Part shown: positions 52,530 through 62,830 of the stretch, piece after piece
Layout: each line of letters opens with the position of its first letter
How positions within the stretch are numbered: the stretch's first letter is position 1
Source of the DNA: Molanna angustata
Lineage: Eukaryota > Arthropoda > Insecta > Trichoptera > Molannidae
Assembly (NCBI GenBank): GCA_963576475.1
Contig: OY754979.1
Coordinates: forward strand, 33,325,778-33,389,777
Direction: 5' to 3'
Length of the DNA: 64,000 nucleotides
Made by a program: the position numbers and the translations under genes
Notes under the pieces: generated by a model
Databases searched by the model: none
The model's input: the letters and a program-made list of their open reading frames with translations, nothing else
What the model was told of the DNA's origin: nothing

Positions 52530-52664
52530 TACAATGGAGTTCTATCAAGAATTGTCGATCGACAAACTAAACTTAGTATTTATCTTAAATTTCGTATTAT
52601 TTGGAATGATTTTGTATCACTAAACGGTGGCTTATAAATTAATATTATTATTGGCTCTTCACGT

Positions 52665-52795
52665 ATGTTTTTTGATGTGAGGCACCGGCTAAGAGTGGTG
52701 CTTCTACTCCTTTCTAATGTCATCGTTTTAAGGTGTCCCGCAAGAGCCGGGTAATCAAAAATACATCAGGTTCTTGTAGGTAGGTTTGTTTTCAC
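52665..52795 (-). repeat. Y repeat, right part
   Basis: TTTTTGATGTGAGGCACCGG and CTAAGAGTGGTGCTTCTACT mirror the 45,660 copy (TTTGATGTGAGGCACCGG, GAATAGTCCTTCCACTG), and CCCGCAAGAGCCGGGTAATC is like the piece at 61,125. Confidence 0.6.
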
Positions 52796-52822
52796 TTCTT
52801 CTTCTTCTTCTTCTTCCTCTTT
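52796..52822. repeat. (CTT)n microsatellite
   Basis: CTTCTTCTTCTTCTTCTTCC; it directly abuts the RTE-8 3' end, so it may be the AAG-type tail of that minus-strand element. Confidence 0.75.
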
Positions 52823-53142
52823 TTTTAGATCTATGATTTGTTTTTACAGGTCCTGGGACGAGGACGTCCAGCTCTCCCTCCATCTCTTTGATGATCTTCC
52901 TGGTGGTTGGCGTCCCTCTGGTATTTCGCGCATTACGATCTTTGGCAGCCTTTCTGGATTCATCCTTCTAACATGATCTCTCCAGTGTCGTCTTCTTTGT
53001 CTGCTCCACCTTACAATATCCTCCACATTGCAGGTTCTGCGGATCTCCTCGTTGGGTATTCTGTCTCTGAGGGTTCTGCCCAAGATTGGTCTTAGTGTTT
53101 TCATCTCCGTTGTTCTGAGTAGCTGTTTTGTTCTCACCGTGT
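52823..53142 (-). pseudogene. RTE-type LINE remnant (RTE-8), C-terminus
   Basis: The minus frame reads LRTTEMKTLRPILGRTLRDR, IPNEEIRRTCNVEDIVRWSR, QRRRHWRDHVRRMNPERLPK and RQPPGRSSKRWRESW. The pattern 'E.K.LR.I.G.T..DR..N..IR' then 'W..HV.RM' then 'R.P..RW...W' is standard for an RTE-type C-terminus. About 90 codons are intact, and the end carries an AAGAAGAAG tail. Confidence 0.85.
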
Positions 53143-53144
53143 TT

Positions 53145-53828
53145 GATAATGACACGAAATGTAAATCAGGGATACTTATTGGGGAATAGAGTAAATACTC
53201 GGTATGGTCAAACACATTTTACCTTTGTGGGTCCTAAGATTTATAATAAACTACCAAATGACATCAGACAAAACACCAATATAAATGCTACTTTAAAAAA
53301 AAAATTCACCAGTGGCTTCTGAATCTGGAACGGGAGCAATCTGAACAGTTACTGACAATTCAAATGTAATTTTGTTTTAGTTATAGGTACATGCAAGAGA
53401 AAAATATATGGATTTGTACATACATACAGGAACATCACTGAATGGTACGATAAGCACACAATACTTAGTACATCGATTTATTTTATGTATGTAGTTTTTT
53501 GCTTCTATATTGTTGAATTTGTTTATTTTTATTCAGATTTGTCTCTTTGATTTTGATTTTGTAATTTTGATTTTGATTTTGCATTGATGATGTTTATAGG
53601 AGTCCTACAGTAATATATGATGTTGAAAAGAGAAAAAATATAAATATATATGTGCATGTGAAGTAATGTAATATAATATGATGTAATATAATATATAAAA
53701 TATTGTAAATTATAATGTAATATAGACCCCCAACACGGGTAGGTACTCGCCTACCTAACGGGGGACACTATAATGTTAATGTGTTATGTGACTTAATTGT
53801 TAATCAATGAATAAATAAATAAAAATTA
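53145..53828 (+). pseudogene. LINE-G, reverse transcriptase C-terminus and whole 3' end
   Basis: The plus frame reads NVNQGYLLGNRVNTRYGQTH then FTFVGPKIYNKLPNDIRQNT before a stop at 53,320. 'F...GP..YN.LP..I' is the last conserved CR1/Jockey segment. The 3' end carries a stem-loop (CCCCCAACACGGGTAGGTAC pairing with GCCTACCTAACGGGGG) at about 53,726-53,764 and an AATAAATAAATAAAA tail. The complete 3' end shows how these LINEs terminate. Confidence 0.8.
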
Positions 53829-53849
53829 TGTTTGTATGCATTGAGATGA

Positions 53850-54000
53850 CGCTACTTCACCGCTTAGGTCATTTCATAATCTAGGTGATTGTACTTGAAA
53901 GAAAAAGCTTAAAACTTCTGTAGTGTGAATGGGGATAGCAAGTAAGGTACGTTCACCGGATCTAAGGAATTTGACTGGAAAACGATGTTATTTTCAGATG
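53850..54000 (-). pseudogene. LINE-A fragment
   Basis: CATAATCTAGGTGATTGTAC, GAATGGGGATAGCAAG and CGTTCACCGGATCTAAGGAA are the antisense of the segment coding for RLWNSLS…, …TLSIPIHN in the 13,678 copy. Confidence 0.7.
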
Positions 54001-54099
54001 TTGTGATGAATGGGTGTTATTAATTGAATTTTCTTATAAAGTAAAAAAAATACATCATAAATATTTTACATAACAATAAAAATCATACCTACATATTTT

Positions 54100-54170
54100 A
54101 CATTATCCGTTCATTCTTTTACACGTGTCCAAACCATCTTAATTTGTTCCTATTAATATTTTTTTATGTT
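54100..54170 (-). pseudogene. RTE-1-like crumb
   Basis: The minus frame reads RNKLRWFGHV then a stop and K.ER: the KTLRWFGHMGRMNEER motif, nearly gone. Confidence 0.5.
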
Positions 54171-54239
54171 ATAGACGTCATTCTAATAAATTTTTATTAT
54201 TGTCTGTACCCGAGTAAAAATTAATTATATTAATAATTA

Positions 54240-54605
54240 TTATAATGTTTTCTAAATTCAAATGCGGCGATTATAATTGTAAACTTTGCACCGCGCGCCA
54301 ACTAACGGGCCGTTAATTAAATAATTAACTTTTCGTTAAAAATATCTTAAGTCAGGGCCGTGAGAAATGATTCGGTTACAAATGTATAACGCAACACCCG
54401 ACCCTCCATTGTTACCACTTCTCGTTCAATCTTTTATTTTGCATTTAAACTCCTTTCCAACACCTTGAATTGTCTTCAGGCGAAATCTTAATATTGTTAA
54501 TTATTATCGTTGTGTTGCGTCGCGGTGTAAAATAACGGTTACATTTTATGGCCCGTTCCATTTTCAAATCGCATCGAACGAATACGAACACAGACAAAAC
54601 GATAA
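54240..54605. promoter_or_regulatory. Unique, balanced-composition block with clustered TAAT sites
   Basis: Unlike its flanks it has few simple repeats and no match elsewhere in the window. CCGTTAATTAAATAATTAAC at 54,311-54,330 packs several homeodomain-type TAAT cores, with further TTAATTATT and CGTTAAAA words and CCGCGCGCCAACTAACGGGC beside it. No open frame fits. The pattern is that of a conserved enhancer, but conservation cannot be judged here. Confidence 0.25.
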
Positions 54606-54659
54606 GATTATAAATATTATGTTCGAGAAGGGCGTAAAGTATTTTGTTTTAGAATTCAT

Positions 54660-56165
54660 TATTCCAATTTCAAATTGTAGAACACATCAGTAAAAGGACA
54701 TGATGTGTAGGTACTGTTAAAGTATATTGAAAAGGGATATTCCAATTTCAAATAATTGTTACACACATAAGCAAAATGACATATTATATACACCTATATA
54801 TTCCTATTGCATAAAGTTATTCCAATTTGAAATAATTTTAAAACACATAACAAAAATGACAATATTATATAAACCTACCTATTTCTATATTAAACATTCC
54901 ATAAGATTATTCCAATTTCAAATATTAGCAAAATGACACATATTATATACACTTACATATTCCTATATTTACCATTACATAAGATTATTCCAAATTTAAA
55001 TAATTGTAGAACGCATTAGAAAAATGACCCATAATACACATACCTATTTCTATATTAAACATACCACAAGATTATTCCAATTTCAAATAATTGTAGAACA
55101 CATTAGCAAAATGACACATATTATATACACTTACATATTCCTATATTTAAAATTACATAAGATTATTCCAAATTTAAATAATTGTAGAACGCATTAGAAA
55201 AATGACCCATAATACACCTACTTGTTTCTATATTAAACATACCACAAGATTATTCCAATTTCAAATAATTGTAGAACACATTAGCAAAATGACACATATT
55301 ATATACACCTACATATTCCTATATTTAACATTACATAAGATTATTCTAAATTTAAATAATTGTAGAACGCATTAGAAAAATGACCCATAATACACCTACT
55401 TGTTTCTATATTATACATACCACAAGATTATTCCAATTTCAAATAATTGTAGAACACATTAGCTAAATGACACATATTATATACACCTACATATTCCTAT
55501 ATTTAACATTACATAAGATTATTCTAAATTTAAATAATTGTAGAACGCATTAGAAAAATGACCCATAATACACCTACTTGTTTCTATATTAAACATACCA
55601 CAAGATTATTCCAATTTCAAATAATTGTAGAACACATTAGCAAAATGACACATATTATTTACACCTACATATTCCTATATTTAACATTACATAAGATTAT
55701 TCTAAATTTAAATAATTGTAGAACGCATTAGAAAAATGACCCATAACACACCTACTTGTTTCTATATTAAACATACCACAAGATTATTCCAATTTCAAAT
55801 AATTGTAGAACACATTAGCAAAATGACACATATTATATACACCTACATATTCCTATATTTAACATTACATAAGATTATTCTAAATTTAAATAATAAATTG
55901 TAGAACGCATTAGAAAAATAACCCATCTTACACCTACCTATTTCTATATTAAATATTCCATAAGATTATTCCAATTTCAAATTATTGTAGAACACATTAG
56001 CAAAATGACACAGATTATATACACTACATATTCCTATATTTTAACTTACATAAGATTATTCCAAATTTAAATAATTGTAGAACGCATTAGAAAAATTACT
56101 CATAATACACCTACCTATTTCTTTATTAAACATTCCATAAGATTATTCCAATTACAAATGATTTT
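54660..56165. repeat. Satellite array, 178 bp dimer of about 89 bp monomers
   Basis: Monomers read ATTCCAATTTCAAATAATTG, TAGAACACATTAGCAAAATG, ACACATATTATATACACCTA, CATATTCCTATATTTAACAT, and alternate with a second type having TTCTAAATTTAAATAATTG, AACGCATTAGAAAAATGACC and CACCTACTTGTTTC. The same base recurs at 55,066, 55,244, 55,422, 55,600 and 55,778, an exact 178 bp step. The array has about eight dimers; edges are more diverged and lose the strict alternation. Confidence 0.92.
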
Positions 56166-57120
56166 AGGAGAAAATGAATAGTTTATCAATTTTAAAAATG
56201 GAAACACGTTAGCAACAGCTATAGGCAAACAAATTGAGTAAACACGTGGGCTTTGTAGAGCTAAAATTAAGATTTTTTGCTTGGTAGATATTTGGTAAAT
56301 GTGCAAACTAACCCAATCTCAAACAAAAATGCTGAATTTATTTGTCGGAAAATATACATATAATATTATATTCCAATTTAAAATAGTAGAAAACTATTTT
56401 CAATATTCAAGATGAATTAAAAAGACTTTTGCTTTAATTGCTTGAACATTCAAAAAACCAAATGCATTTGTACAATTATTTTGGATTACACGATATATGC
56501 CAATTTACTATGAGAACAAAGAGAAAATCAGTGGTTTGAGAGAAAGTGAAATTGATTATGCGGTTAAAATAGAAGTATTTCGCATTGTTAAAATAAAAAT
56601 AGGTTTAACTAGAACGTCATTATACTTATAATCTAAATTCTACTAGATTTTTACTACTTCAAAAATAAAAGAAATAAATATTTATTTAATTTACAAAATT
56701 TACTGAATAATATAATATATGCAGTCAAGTTATACCTTTCAGCGATACTTTAGGTTATCGTGCGTTGAGATCTTTTGCATACAGAAAAATTATATTTATA
56801 CCAAAATGTATGTGAATAAAAACAAAATATGTTTGTCAAGATAAAATAATGTGGTGTTCGGTTCATGCGTGCTATCACGCCTTTTATTCTAAAAAGTAAT
56901 AATTACTGTTTTAAAAAGTAATAATCAATCAATTTTGCCTTTTTTTATTCTTTTCTTGTGTAATCCTAACTTTATAATAATTTATTGCGATAGACCTGAA
57001 ATTGCCGTCTATCAATCAGTGTACAAATTATATGTACAGAAGTTACAAATATGTACATAAATAATAAAATTTTTGTGCAAAATAAAATGAGTGCCTCAGA
57101 CTAACCTGGCAGGTACACAA
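56166..57120. other. AT-rich DNA, nothing recognised
   Basis: Short repeats of ATTCCAATTTxAAAT near 56,370 suggest a stray satellite monomer. No gene. Confidence 0.45.
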
Positions 57121-57222
57121 AATAATGTGTATTACAAAGGTTTTCAATTGTATAATGATTTTCCAGAATGTGTGAAGGAAGCATCTGGTTTAGCCGCTTT
57201 TCGTCGCCTAGATATTTAATAC
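57121..57222 (+). pseudogene. LINE reverse transcriptase C-terminal fragment
   Basis: The plus frame reads NNVYYKGFQLYNDFPECVKE then ASGLAAFRRLDI and a stop. 'YN.LPE.VK.A..L..FKR.L' is a widespread LINE C-terminal motif (CR1/Jockey). No upstream coding remains. Confidence 0.6.
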
Positions 57223-57433
57223 ACAAAAGAAACGTTCTTTTAAGATATTGTGTGCTTCGTTTGTTTTTTTTGTGTAAATTAGAATATTTTTTGTTGTTTT
57301 TATGTAATTCATACCCTGTAAATTTGTTTTTTTATTCAAATTATCAATATTCTTTTTGTTTATACTAAGTAGGTGTAAGAAAATTTATTTATTTTTACAT
57401 TTTAATAAAATATACATACATACATAAACATTA

Positions 57434-57859
57434 CCCCCTATTCAGTAACTATTGTAACTAAAATAGGAACATAGCCGACCGCCGTGGCACAGTTGGTAAG
57501 CCGTTCGGTTTCTGTGCGGGCGTCCTGGGTTCGATTCCCAGCAGAGGAGAAATTTATTTAAATTCATTTCTCACGCAAACATTGCTTCTCTGGGCAGGAA
57601 ACACTGGTTAGTTGGAAGAAATTGCCATACGGCAATAAACTCGCCACTTGCGCAGGGTGCAAGGAAGTGTTTATTATTATTATTATTATAACATAGTAAA
57701 ATTGTTGATTTTAGATTTACGGTCTTATTTTAGCGTTATAAAATATCAACTTGGATTAAATGGAATTGGAACGTACCTATTTTGGCCGGAACGTTATTAT
57801 GAAAATGATGAAAATTTCATATGTTCCTACTTTAGTTACAATAGTTACTAAATAGGGGG
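57434..57859. mobile_element. TA-flanked MITE with 40 bp inverted ends, carrying SINE-B
   Basis: The ends CCCCCTATTCAGTAACTATT and AATAGTTACTAAATAGGGGG, with the next 20 bases, are inverted repeats differing at two positions. TA lies on both sides (57,432-57,433 and 57,860-57,861), as for Tc1/mariner-type insertions. Without the SINE the element would be about 200 bp. No transposase. Confidence 0.8.
57475..57689 (+). mobile_element. SINE-B, full-length reference copy with target-site duplication
   Basis: CCGACCGCCGTGGCACAGTT (box A region), GTCCTGGGTTCGATTCCCAG (box B), then the body CTCACGCAAACATTGCTTCT, GGTTAGTTGGAAGAAATTGC, CATACGGCAATAAACTCGCC and GCGCAGGGTGCAAGGAAGTG, and a TTATTATTATTATTATTAT tail. 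The 7 bp direct repeat AACATAG flanks it (57,468-57,474 and 57,690-57,696). The GTTGGAAGAAATTGCC…GGCAATAAACTCGCC block is very close to the LINE-A 3' end. Confidence 0.9.
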
Positions 57860-57861
57860 TA

Positions 57862-58355
57862 CAATCTAACCGTGCGTTAAGATCTTAAGTATCAAAAAAA
57901 AATCCAAAAATGACAATAAAACGTAAAAAATACTTAAATAATGAAGTTATGTGGCTATTGGTTCTCTCTGTCTAAAACAAAAAAAAAGAAAAAGCGTGAT
58001 TGTAGGTACAAAGTCAACACTTTTTTCCAAATCCTGTAAAAGTATTTTAAAAAAAATCGACTGATCCAGAAGGGCTACTCATGAAGTTGATTACAGTAAA
58101 ATTAAGATTAGCTTCAGACTTTAGCAATCTATGGGGTTAAATTAATTAAATAATACTATAAATTTACACAACAATTTCATACTAAACGTAGATATCAACA
58201 AATTTAATATTCATAATTAAATTTAGAGAAAGATTAATATTGGATTATGATCGAGTACTGATTTATACATTTTTAAGATTAAGGCAAGCTAAGATCATAT
58301 TAAGAATGTGTCATGAGTAACCCCCCTGAGTGTTGTACGATTTAAAAGAAAACAT
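57862..58355. other. AT-rich DNA, nothing recognised
   Basis: No shared repeat or gene. Confidence 0.4.
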
Positions 58356-58357
58356 AC

Positions 58358-58525
58358 ATTCCATCACGCCATGTCCCTCGAGGGGTAGGCGGAGAGATCT
58401 GAAGGCCGCGTTTGTCTATTTTGTCACGCAACCATTACCTCATCAACATTCACATACATACCACTTGATCCATTCCTGTCAGCTTTGTGCATTTTCTTCG
58501 TCAGGCGTTGTTCATTCATTAAAAA
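58358..58525 (-). pseudogene. RTE-1 C-terminus with internal deletion
   Basis: The minus strand reads NEQRLTKKMHKADRNGSSGM, YVNVDEVMVA, then a stop and a decayed PSDLSAYPSRDMA segment. The GRGRPRKGWHDHV part present in other copies is deleted. The end has the CATGGCGTGATGGAATGTAT tail. Confidence 0.75.
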
Positions 58526-58955
58526 ATAAGTATAACATCTATTATTATATGCACGCTTCCAACTTATAATTGCATATTTATAATCATTATTAAGAAAATC
58601 ATTGAAAATACTAATGCACTTAATCAAAGATCATCAGCTTAATATGCATAACTATATAAAACGCATAAATTATCATGATTAATGACAAAATGGAAAAATA
58701 ATTAATTAATGTTTTTTTTAATACCTGACTAGGCAACTAAGAGATAAAATTAACATATAACATAAATTAATTATTAAATTAAAAATACACTACTCGGGTA
58801 ATGTCATTTTGTGACTAAACACAAATCTACAATCTTATGTGTAAGTTGAAAACTATGAGTTATACAAAGTGTTTCAAAGACCTGTCTTTTTGCTGAGGTT
58901 TTCTCCGATCAGACATGTATTATTTTTTTATGAACGAGTTAATCTTCCTACATCC
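58526..58955. other. AT-rich DNA, nothing recognised
   Basis: No gene and no repeat shared with the window. Confidence 0.4.
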
Positions 58956-59053
58956 CCTAAATTAATCATAAATGCTTGTGCTATTGGTGAACGAAATCGG
59001 TCGAGGCAGGATTACTAGCCCAGCGTGCTAACCGCTCTGCCATCGACCCAAGT
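58956..59053 (-). mobile_element. SINE-A copy
   Basis: Minus strand: TGGCAGAGCGGTTAGCACGC (box A) with an anticodon arm like that at 461-475, a shortened box B region, then CTCGACCGATTTCGTTCACC and AGCACAAGCATTTATG. Confidence 0.75.
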
Positions 59054-59599
59054 AGGTAAATGATATGAATATGTTCGTAAAAAATGATTTTTAATAAACA
59101 AAAAAAGTGTAAAAATATGGATTTATACATATTTATGAAGGTAACCGTATCAAATTGTTATCCAATTTTAAAACGTGAAACCTTATACAGATTTGTTTCA
59201 ATAATCTTTTTTCAAAATAACAGGAAAAATAAAATGAAAAAATAAATTCAATTAGGTTTAATTCAAAATATTTTCACTCCAGTCAAAATTCTGGATTGTG
59301 TACTAAACTATTTTTCTCAAAAGACTTAAAAACTTCCCATTAGATATGTTTGTAATTGATTTTCGGCTGCCGATTTTTAAGAATCTATGTATAGGTACTA
59401 GACTAAATAGTAAATTTTAAAAATCTTTTCCCCAGAACCCACAAAATTATTTTTACATATTTATTTTACAATTTGAATTTATTAAATAGATTTCTTACAA
59501 TATCAATATCAAACACTTTCATTGTAAATATCTTAAAAAACTACAAGGCCTACATATAAAGTAGATTTTTACTTCATTCGAAAGATAATATGAAAATCT
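59054..59599. other. AT-rich DNA, nothing recognised
   Basis: No gene and no shared repeat. Confidence 0.4.
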
Positions 59600-59885
59600 T
59601 TTTTAACAGATTTTTAATTATCTCAATAGAGACGAAGTTGTAATATTTACTGTAGGAGAACCGGGAAATCAAGGCACCTACAGGGCTTACGACCTGTCAT
59701 CGGCTGGTTTTCGTGATCACTTCCCAACAGGTCGTAAGCCCTGTAGGTGCCTTGATTTCCCGGTTCTCCTACAGTAAATATTCCAACTTCGTCTCTATTG
59801 AGATAATTGAAAATCTGTTAAAAAATATCTTTGACTCCCGACAGGGAAAAAAATCCAATGTTTGCGCATATGCAATAATAAAAAA
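59600..59885. repeat. X repeat foldback, arms about 95 bp
   Basis: The X start at 59,606-59,702 (AATAGAGACGAAGTTGTAAT, CTGTAGGAGAACCGGGAAAT, AGGCACCTACAGGGCTTACG) is followed, after about 27 bases, by its inverse at 59,727-59,822 (CAGGTCGTAAGCCCTGTAGG, TCCCGGTTCTCCTACAGTAA, TCGTCTCTATTGAGATAATT). The X end CCCGACAGGGAAAAAAATCC and AATGTTTGCGCATATGCA follows. Arms are almost identical, so the palindrome is young. Confidence 0.85.
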
Positions 59886-60755
59886 ATATTCGAAAATCTT
59901 TTTTATTTTTATTTTTTTTTAATTCTTGCTTTTAAAACAAAATATTCACAATTTTACTTTTTCTTTGTGAAAAAAAACATTGTAAAACATATATTTGATG
60001 ATTATTGAAATTGTAATAAATTTGTCTCTCTTAAAACAGGAATTACTCCTAGTTAGATAGACAGAGATTTATTGGAGGAACTAAAAAACATGGTACTTCC
60101 CAACAACTATTTTATTTTATACACTATAAATAATAAGTTACATGTTCAAATTATACAATGTATGTCGGTGTTTCATACACTAGAAGTCAATAATTGTGGG
60201 TATTTGTGTACATCCCATATGCGTTAACAACGGTCTTAAATAATTTAGGCACACGTCGTTCTAGGAAATTTTAAACCTTTTTTTTTCTCAAAATAAAATG
60301 CATTTTAAATAAAAGTAAACCTTTGATAAAACAATTTAATAATTAAATCGCCATTAGTGCATAATTCAGTTTATTACCACATATTAAATTCTTTAAAATT
60401 ATCAGTTTCGACAGACTAAAGGTACAATAATTCCCCGTTTTATTCTGGATCACAATACTTAGATTGGTCTGTGACAAGCATTCGATTTTAAATTCAAGAA
60501 TTACATGAGATAAAATTTTTAATAAAGTATTTCTCTACTGCGTTAGAAATCCACGATTATCAGCGAAGCCACACGAATAATCTCTGTAAGACAACGGTCT
60601 AAAAAATTACCAATTAAAACAGATTTTTTAAATATCACAACTATATTAAAAAAACACACACACACAGCTAAATAAGATTTATTAACGTGGCTATAATGTT
60701 GCTGCTTTTCTAGCATCTGCTTAAATCACGCCATGAGGTGGCGGCAAAAAAATTG
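59886..60755. other. AT-rich DNA, nothing recognised
   Basis: Short (CA)n near 60,654. The phrase GATCACAATACTTAGATTGG near 60,449 weakly resembles the RTE-5 end at 27,632. No gene. Confidence 0.4.
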
Positions 60756-60757
60756 CA

Positions 60758-60858
60758 TTACGAAATGTGCAACGGATGCGAATTTGCATGCAACATCGAA
60801 CCTAAGACCTTCACACAAAGATACAGCCGGAGATAAGCACTTGATCAGCTAATTAGAA
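60758..60858 (-). repeat. tRNA-like SINE head, unknown family
   Basis: The minus strand reads TAGCTGATCAAGTGCTTATC, TCCGGCTGTATCTTTGTGTG and AAGGTCTTAGGTTCGATGTT, with a box B-like GGTTCGATG and a rough box A. There is no other copy in the window. Confidence 0.35.
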
Positions 60859-61590
60859 AATCTACCTATAATGGTAGTTGTTAGATCTGTGTATGTATGT
60901 ACCTGTAACAGCTTCTAACAGGTGATTAATTTGACCCACATTATCACACAGTTTCCCATGCAATGCTCAAAAACACAACAATGAATATAATTCCTATCAA
61001 ATACATATCAGTTTGATTAACTTCGTTTACGATCACAATTTATCTTTACAGGAACGTTATATTGTGGAAGGTTATATCTGAATATATAGAGTACCTTTTA
61101 TATTTTCATTGAAATCGGATTTCGTCCCGTAAGATCCGGGTGATTGAACGGGAAAAATAACATCTTAGCTCATAGTAATATTTAAAGTTTAGCCATTCTT
61201 ACCTGTGATATTTTAATCGTTGCAACAACAATCATTTTCACCTACCTACTTATTGTTTCAATATTCATATTTTTATGTGTATTTATAGTACCGTTTTTGA
61301 CATGTTAATATGAAGCAAGCTGTGGAAGCGCTTAATTGGAGGTTTAACGAGATTTTTTTATGTATTTGATATAAATATGTATTGTTAATACTCTGTAAAC
61401 TAAGATTGCGTGAAGATACTAACATTAAATGGAGTACCTACTAATGATTAATGGAGGAATAATTAGGTCCATTAATAATTTGGTTAGGATTACGAATCCA
61501 GATTTGCAACTCTCAAAAATCTGTGCTTGTAAATGGGGTGCGTGGTTGACTGATAGAAAATGCCCTAGGGCAATAAATCTGCCACATTAT
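60859..61590. other. No gene; small repeat pieces
   Basis: 61,122-61,172 (CGTCCCGTAAGATCCGGGTG, AAAAATAACATCTTAGC) resembles Y ends near 45,745 and 52,735. 61,488-61,535 repeats the 45,868 sequence. AATGCCCTAGGGCAATAAAT at 61,559-61,578 is like the SINE-B/LINE-A tail. Confidence 0.45.
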
Positions 61591-61594
61591 AGTT

Positions 61595-62150
61595 TTGTGT
61601 AACCTTAAAACTTTAGGATCAGAGCCATTCTGCGGCCTAGGAAATTCATATTTCAAGGCAGAAGTAAAGAGAATTACGGTGAAATTGAGATCTAGCTACT
61701 GGATTGAACTGCCGGGGCTCAGGCAGGCTAAGGACCTGCTCGGTAATTATGACCGAAAAAGGTCCAGAACATGTTTGAGCCTCGGCAGGAAAGCCTTAAA
61801 AACTCTGACAGGCTTCCTCATAGGCCATTGTAAATTTGGGGAACATCTGCTGAAAATAGGACTAGAAGAAGACGGCACATGCAGATTCTGTGGGAAGGGG
61901 GCGGAAACGCCACACCACCTCCTCGTGCAGTGTGATGCTGTGACACGTCAAGTTAGAATGAGAACCTTGGGCATTGACCCAAATGGACATTGGATCCATG
62001 CCCTCATCGGGTCCTAAACTTCCTAAGAGGGCTAGGACTCGAGGGGATGCTATAACAGGAAACCCGGTAATCAAGTAGGGGGGAGCGCAAAAGATCCTAA
62101 GGGTCGCAGTGCATAAGAACACCATCTAATAATAATAATAACCTTAAAAC
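61595..62150 (+). pseudogene. LINE-H, RNase H-type LINE C-terminus and 3' end
   Basis: The frame 61,595-62,017 is open for 140 codons. It reads RQAKDLLGNYDRKRSRTCLS, ALKTLTGFLIGHCKFGEHLL, KIGLEEDGTCRFCGKGAETP and HHLLVQCDAVTRQVRMRTLG. C..C......HH...C is the zinc-knuckle-like C-terminus found after the RNase H domain of Jockey-superfamily LINEs, and TGH..F..HL..IGL precedes it as usual. Then comes a 130 bp 3' region and a TAATAATAATAATA tail. RNase H, polymerase and endonuclease are lost by 5' truncation. Confidence 0.85.
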
Positions 62151-62400
62151 TTAATAAAAGCATTTTATCGAAAAATAAAAAAAACAACGAAAATAACCCA
62201 ATATAATGTTGTTATTTCATTGTTTTAATTTATTTAAATTAAGGCATACATATGTGCCAGAGTCCTTGGTTCAATTACCCGCAGAGTAAAAATTTATCTA
62301 AAAATATTTTGAATAATACTTAATGATAATACTAAACATCTAGTATAAATAAATAAAAATTAATACATCTAGTATAAATAAATAAATAATATATAAAAAA
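62151..62400. other. AT-rich DNA, nothing recognised
   Basis: AAATAAATAAATAATATATAA-type runs near 62,376. CATCTAGTATAAATAAATA is repeated at about 62,338 and 62,366. Confidence 0.4.
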
Positions 62401-62404
62401 ATTT

Positions 62405-62765
62405 TTTTAAACAATACGTATGGTAAGAGTATAACAATTAATTATAAAAACATGTAAAACTATGGAGAACATTAATAGTATTTAACTATGTATTCAGCAG
62501 CACCTAGCTTACGAAAGGTGACAAGACTTGTGGTTTCTTTTATATTCGGTGGTAAACTATAATACATTTCGAGACCTTTATGGTGTTATTTTGTGTACAT
62601 GTTGATCTCGGTCTAAAATCCTGATATCCTCTCGTAGGGTAAGTGTGAACATTGAAATTTAATATTATATTTCTGATGTATATATTGTCATAAAATATAT
62701 TTCGCCTATGAAAATCCCATTTGCGACATGATGCGATGATGGTTTTACACGTGAAATATTTCATT
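62405..62765 (-). pseudogene. LINE-B relic, reverse transcriptase C-terminus
   Basis: The minus frame of 74 codons reads KTIIASCRKWDFHRRNIFYD and RNIILNFNVHTYPTRGYQDF; another frame gives LTLREDIRIL, matching STLPLREDVRIL at 29,440. Downstream text (ACAAGTCTTGTCACCTTTCG, TAAGCTAGGTGCTGCTGAAT) matches the plus-strand copy at 29,141. Frames are broken. Confidence 0.65.
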
Positions 62766-62830
62766 TATTTATTTATTTTATTGTAATGGAAAACCAACAG
62801 TACCTACATACAAAACATAAGATACAAAAG
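62766..62830 (-). repeat. LINE-like TAAA tail
   Basis: TTTATTTATTTATTTTATTG followed by TAATGGAAAACCAACAGTAC; on the minus strand the layout of a LINE 3' end, similar to 39,785. Confidence 0.4.

Noticed and set aside
54660..56165. CRISPR-like array
   Set aside because: Copies are contiguous tandem satellite monomers with no unique spacers, in a eukaryotic context.
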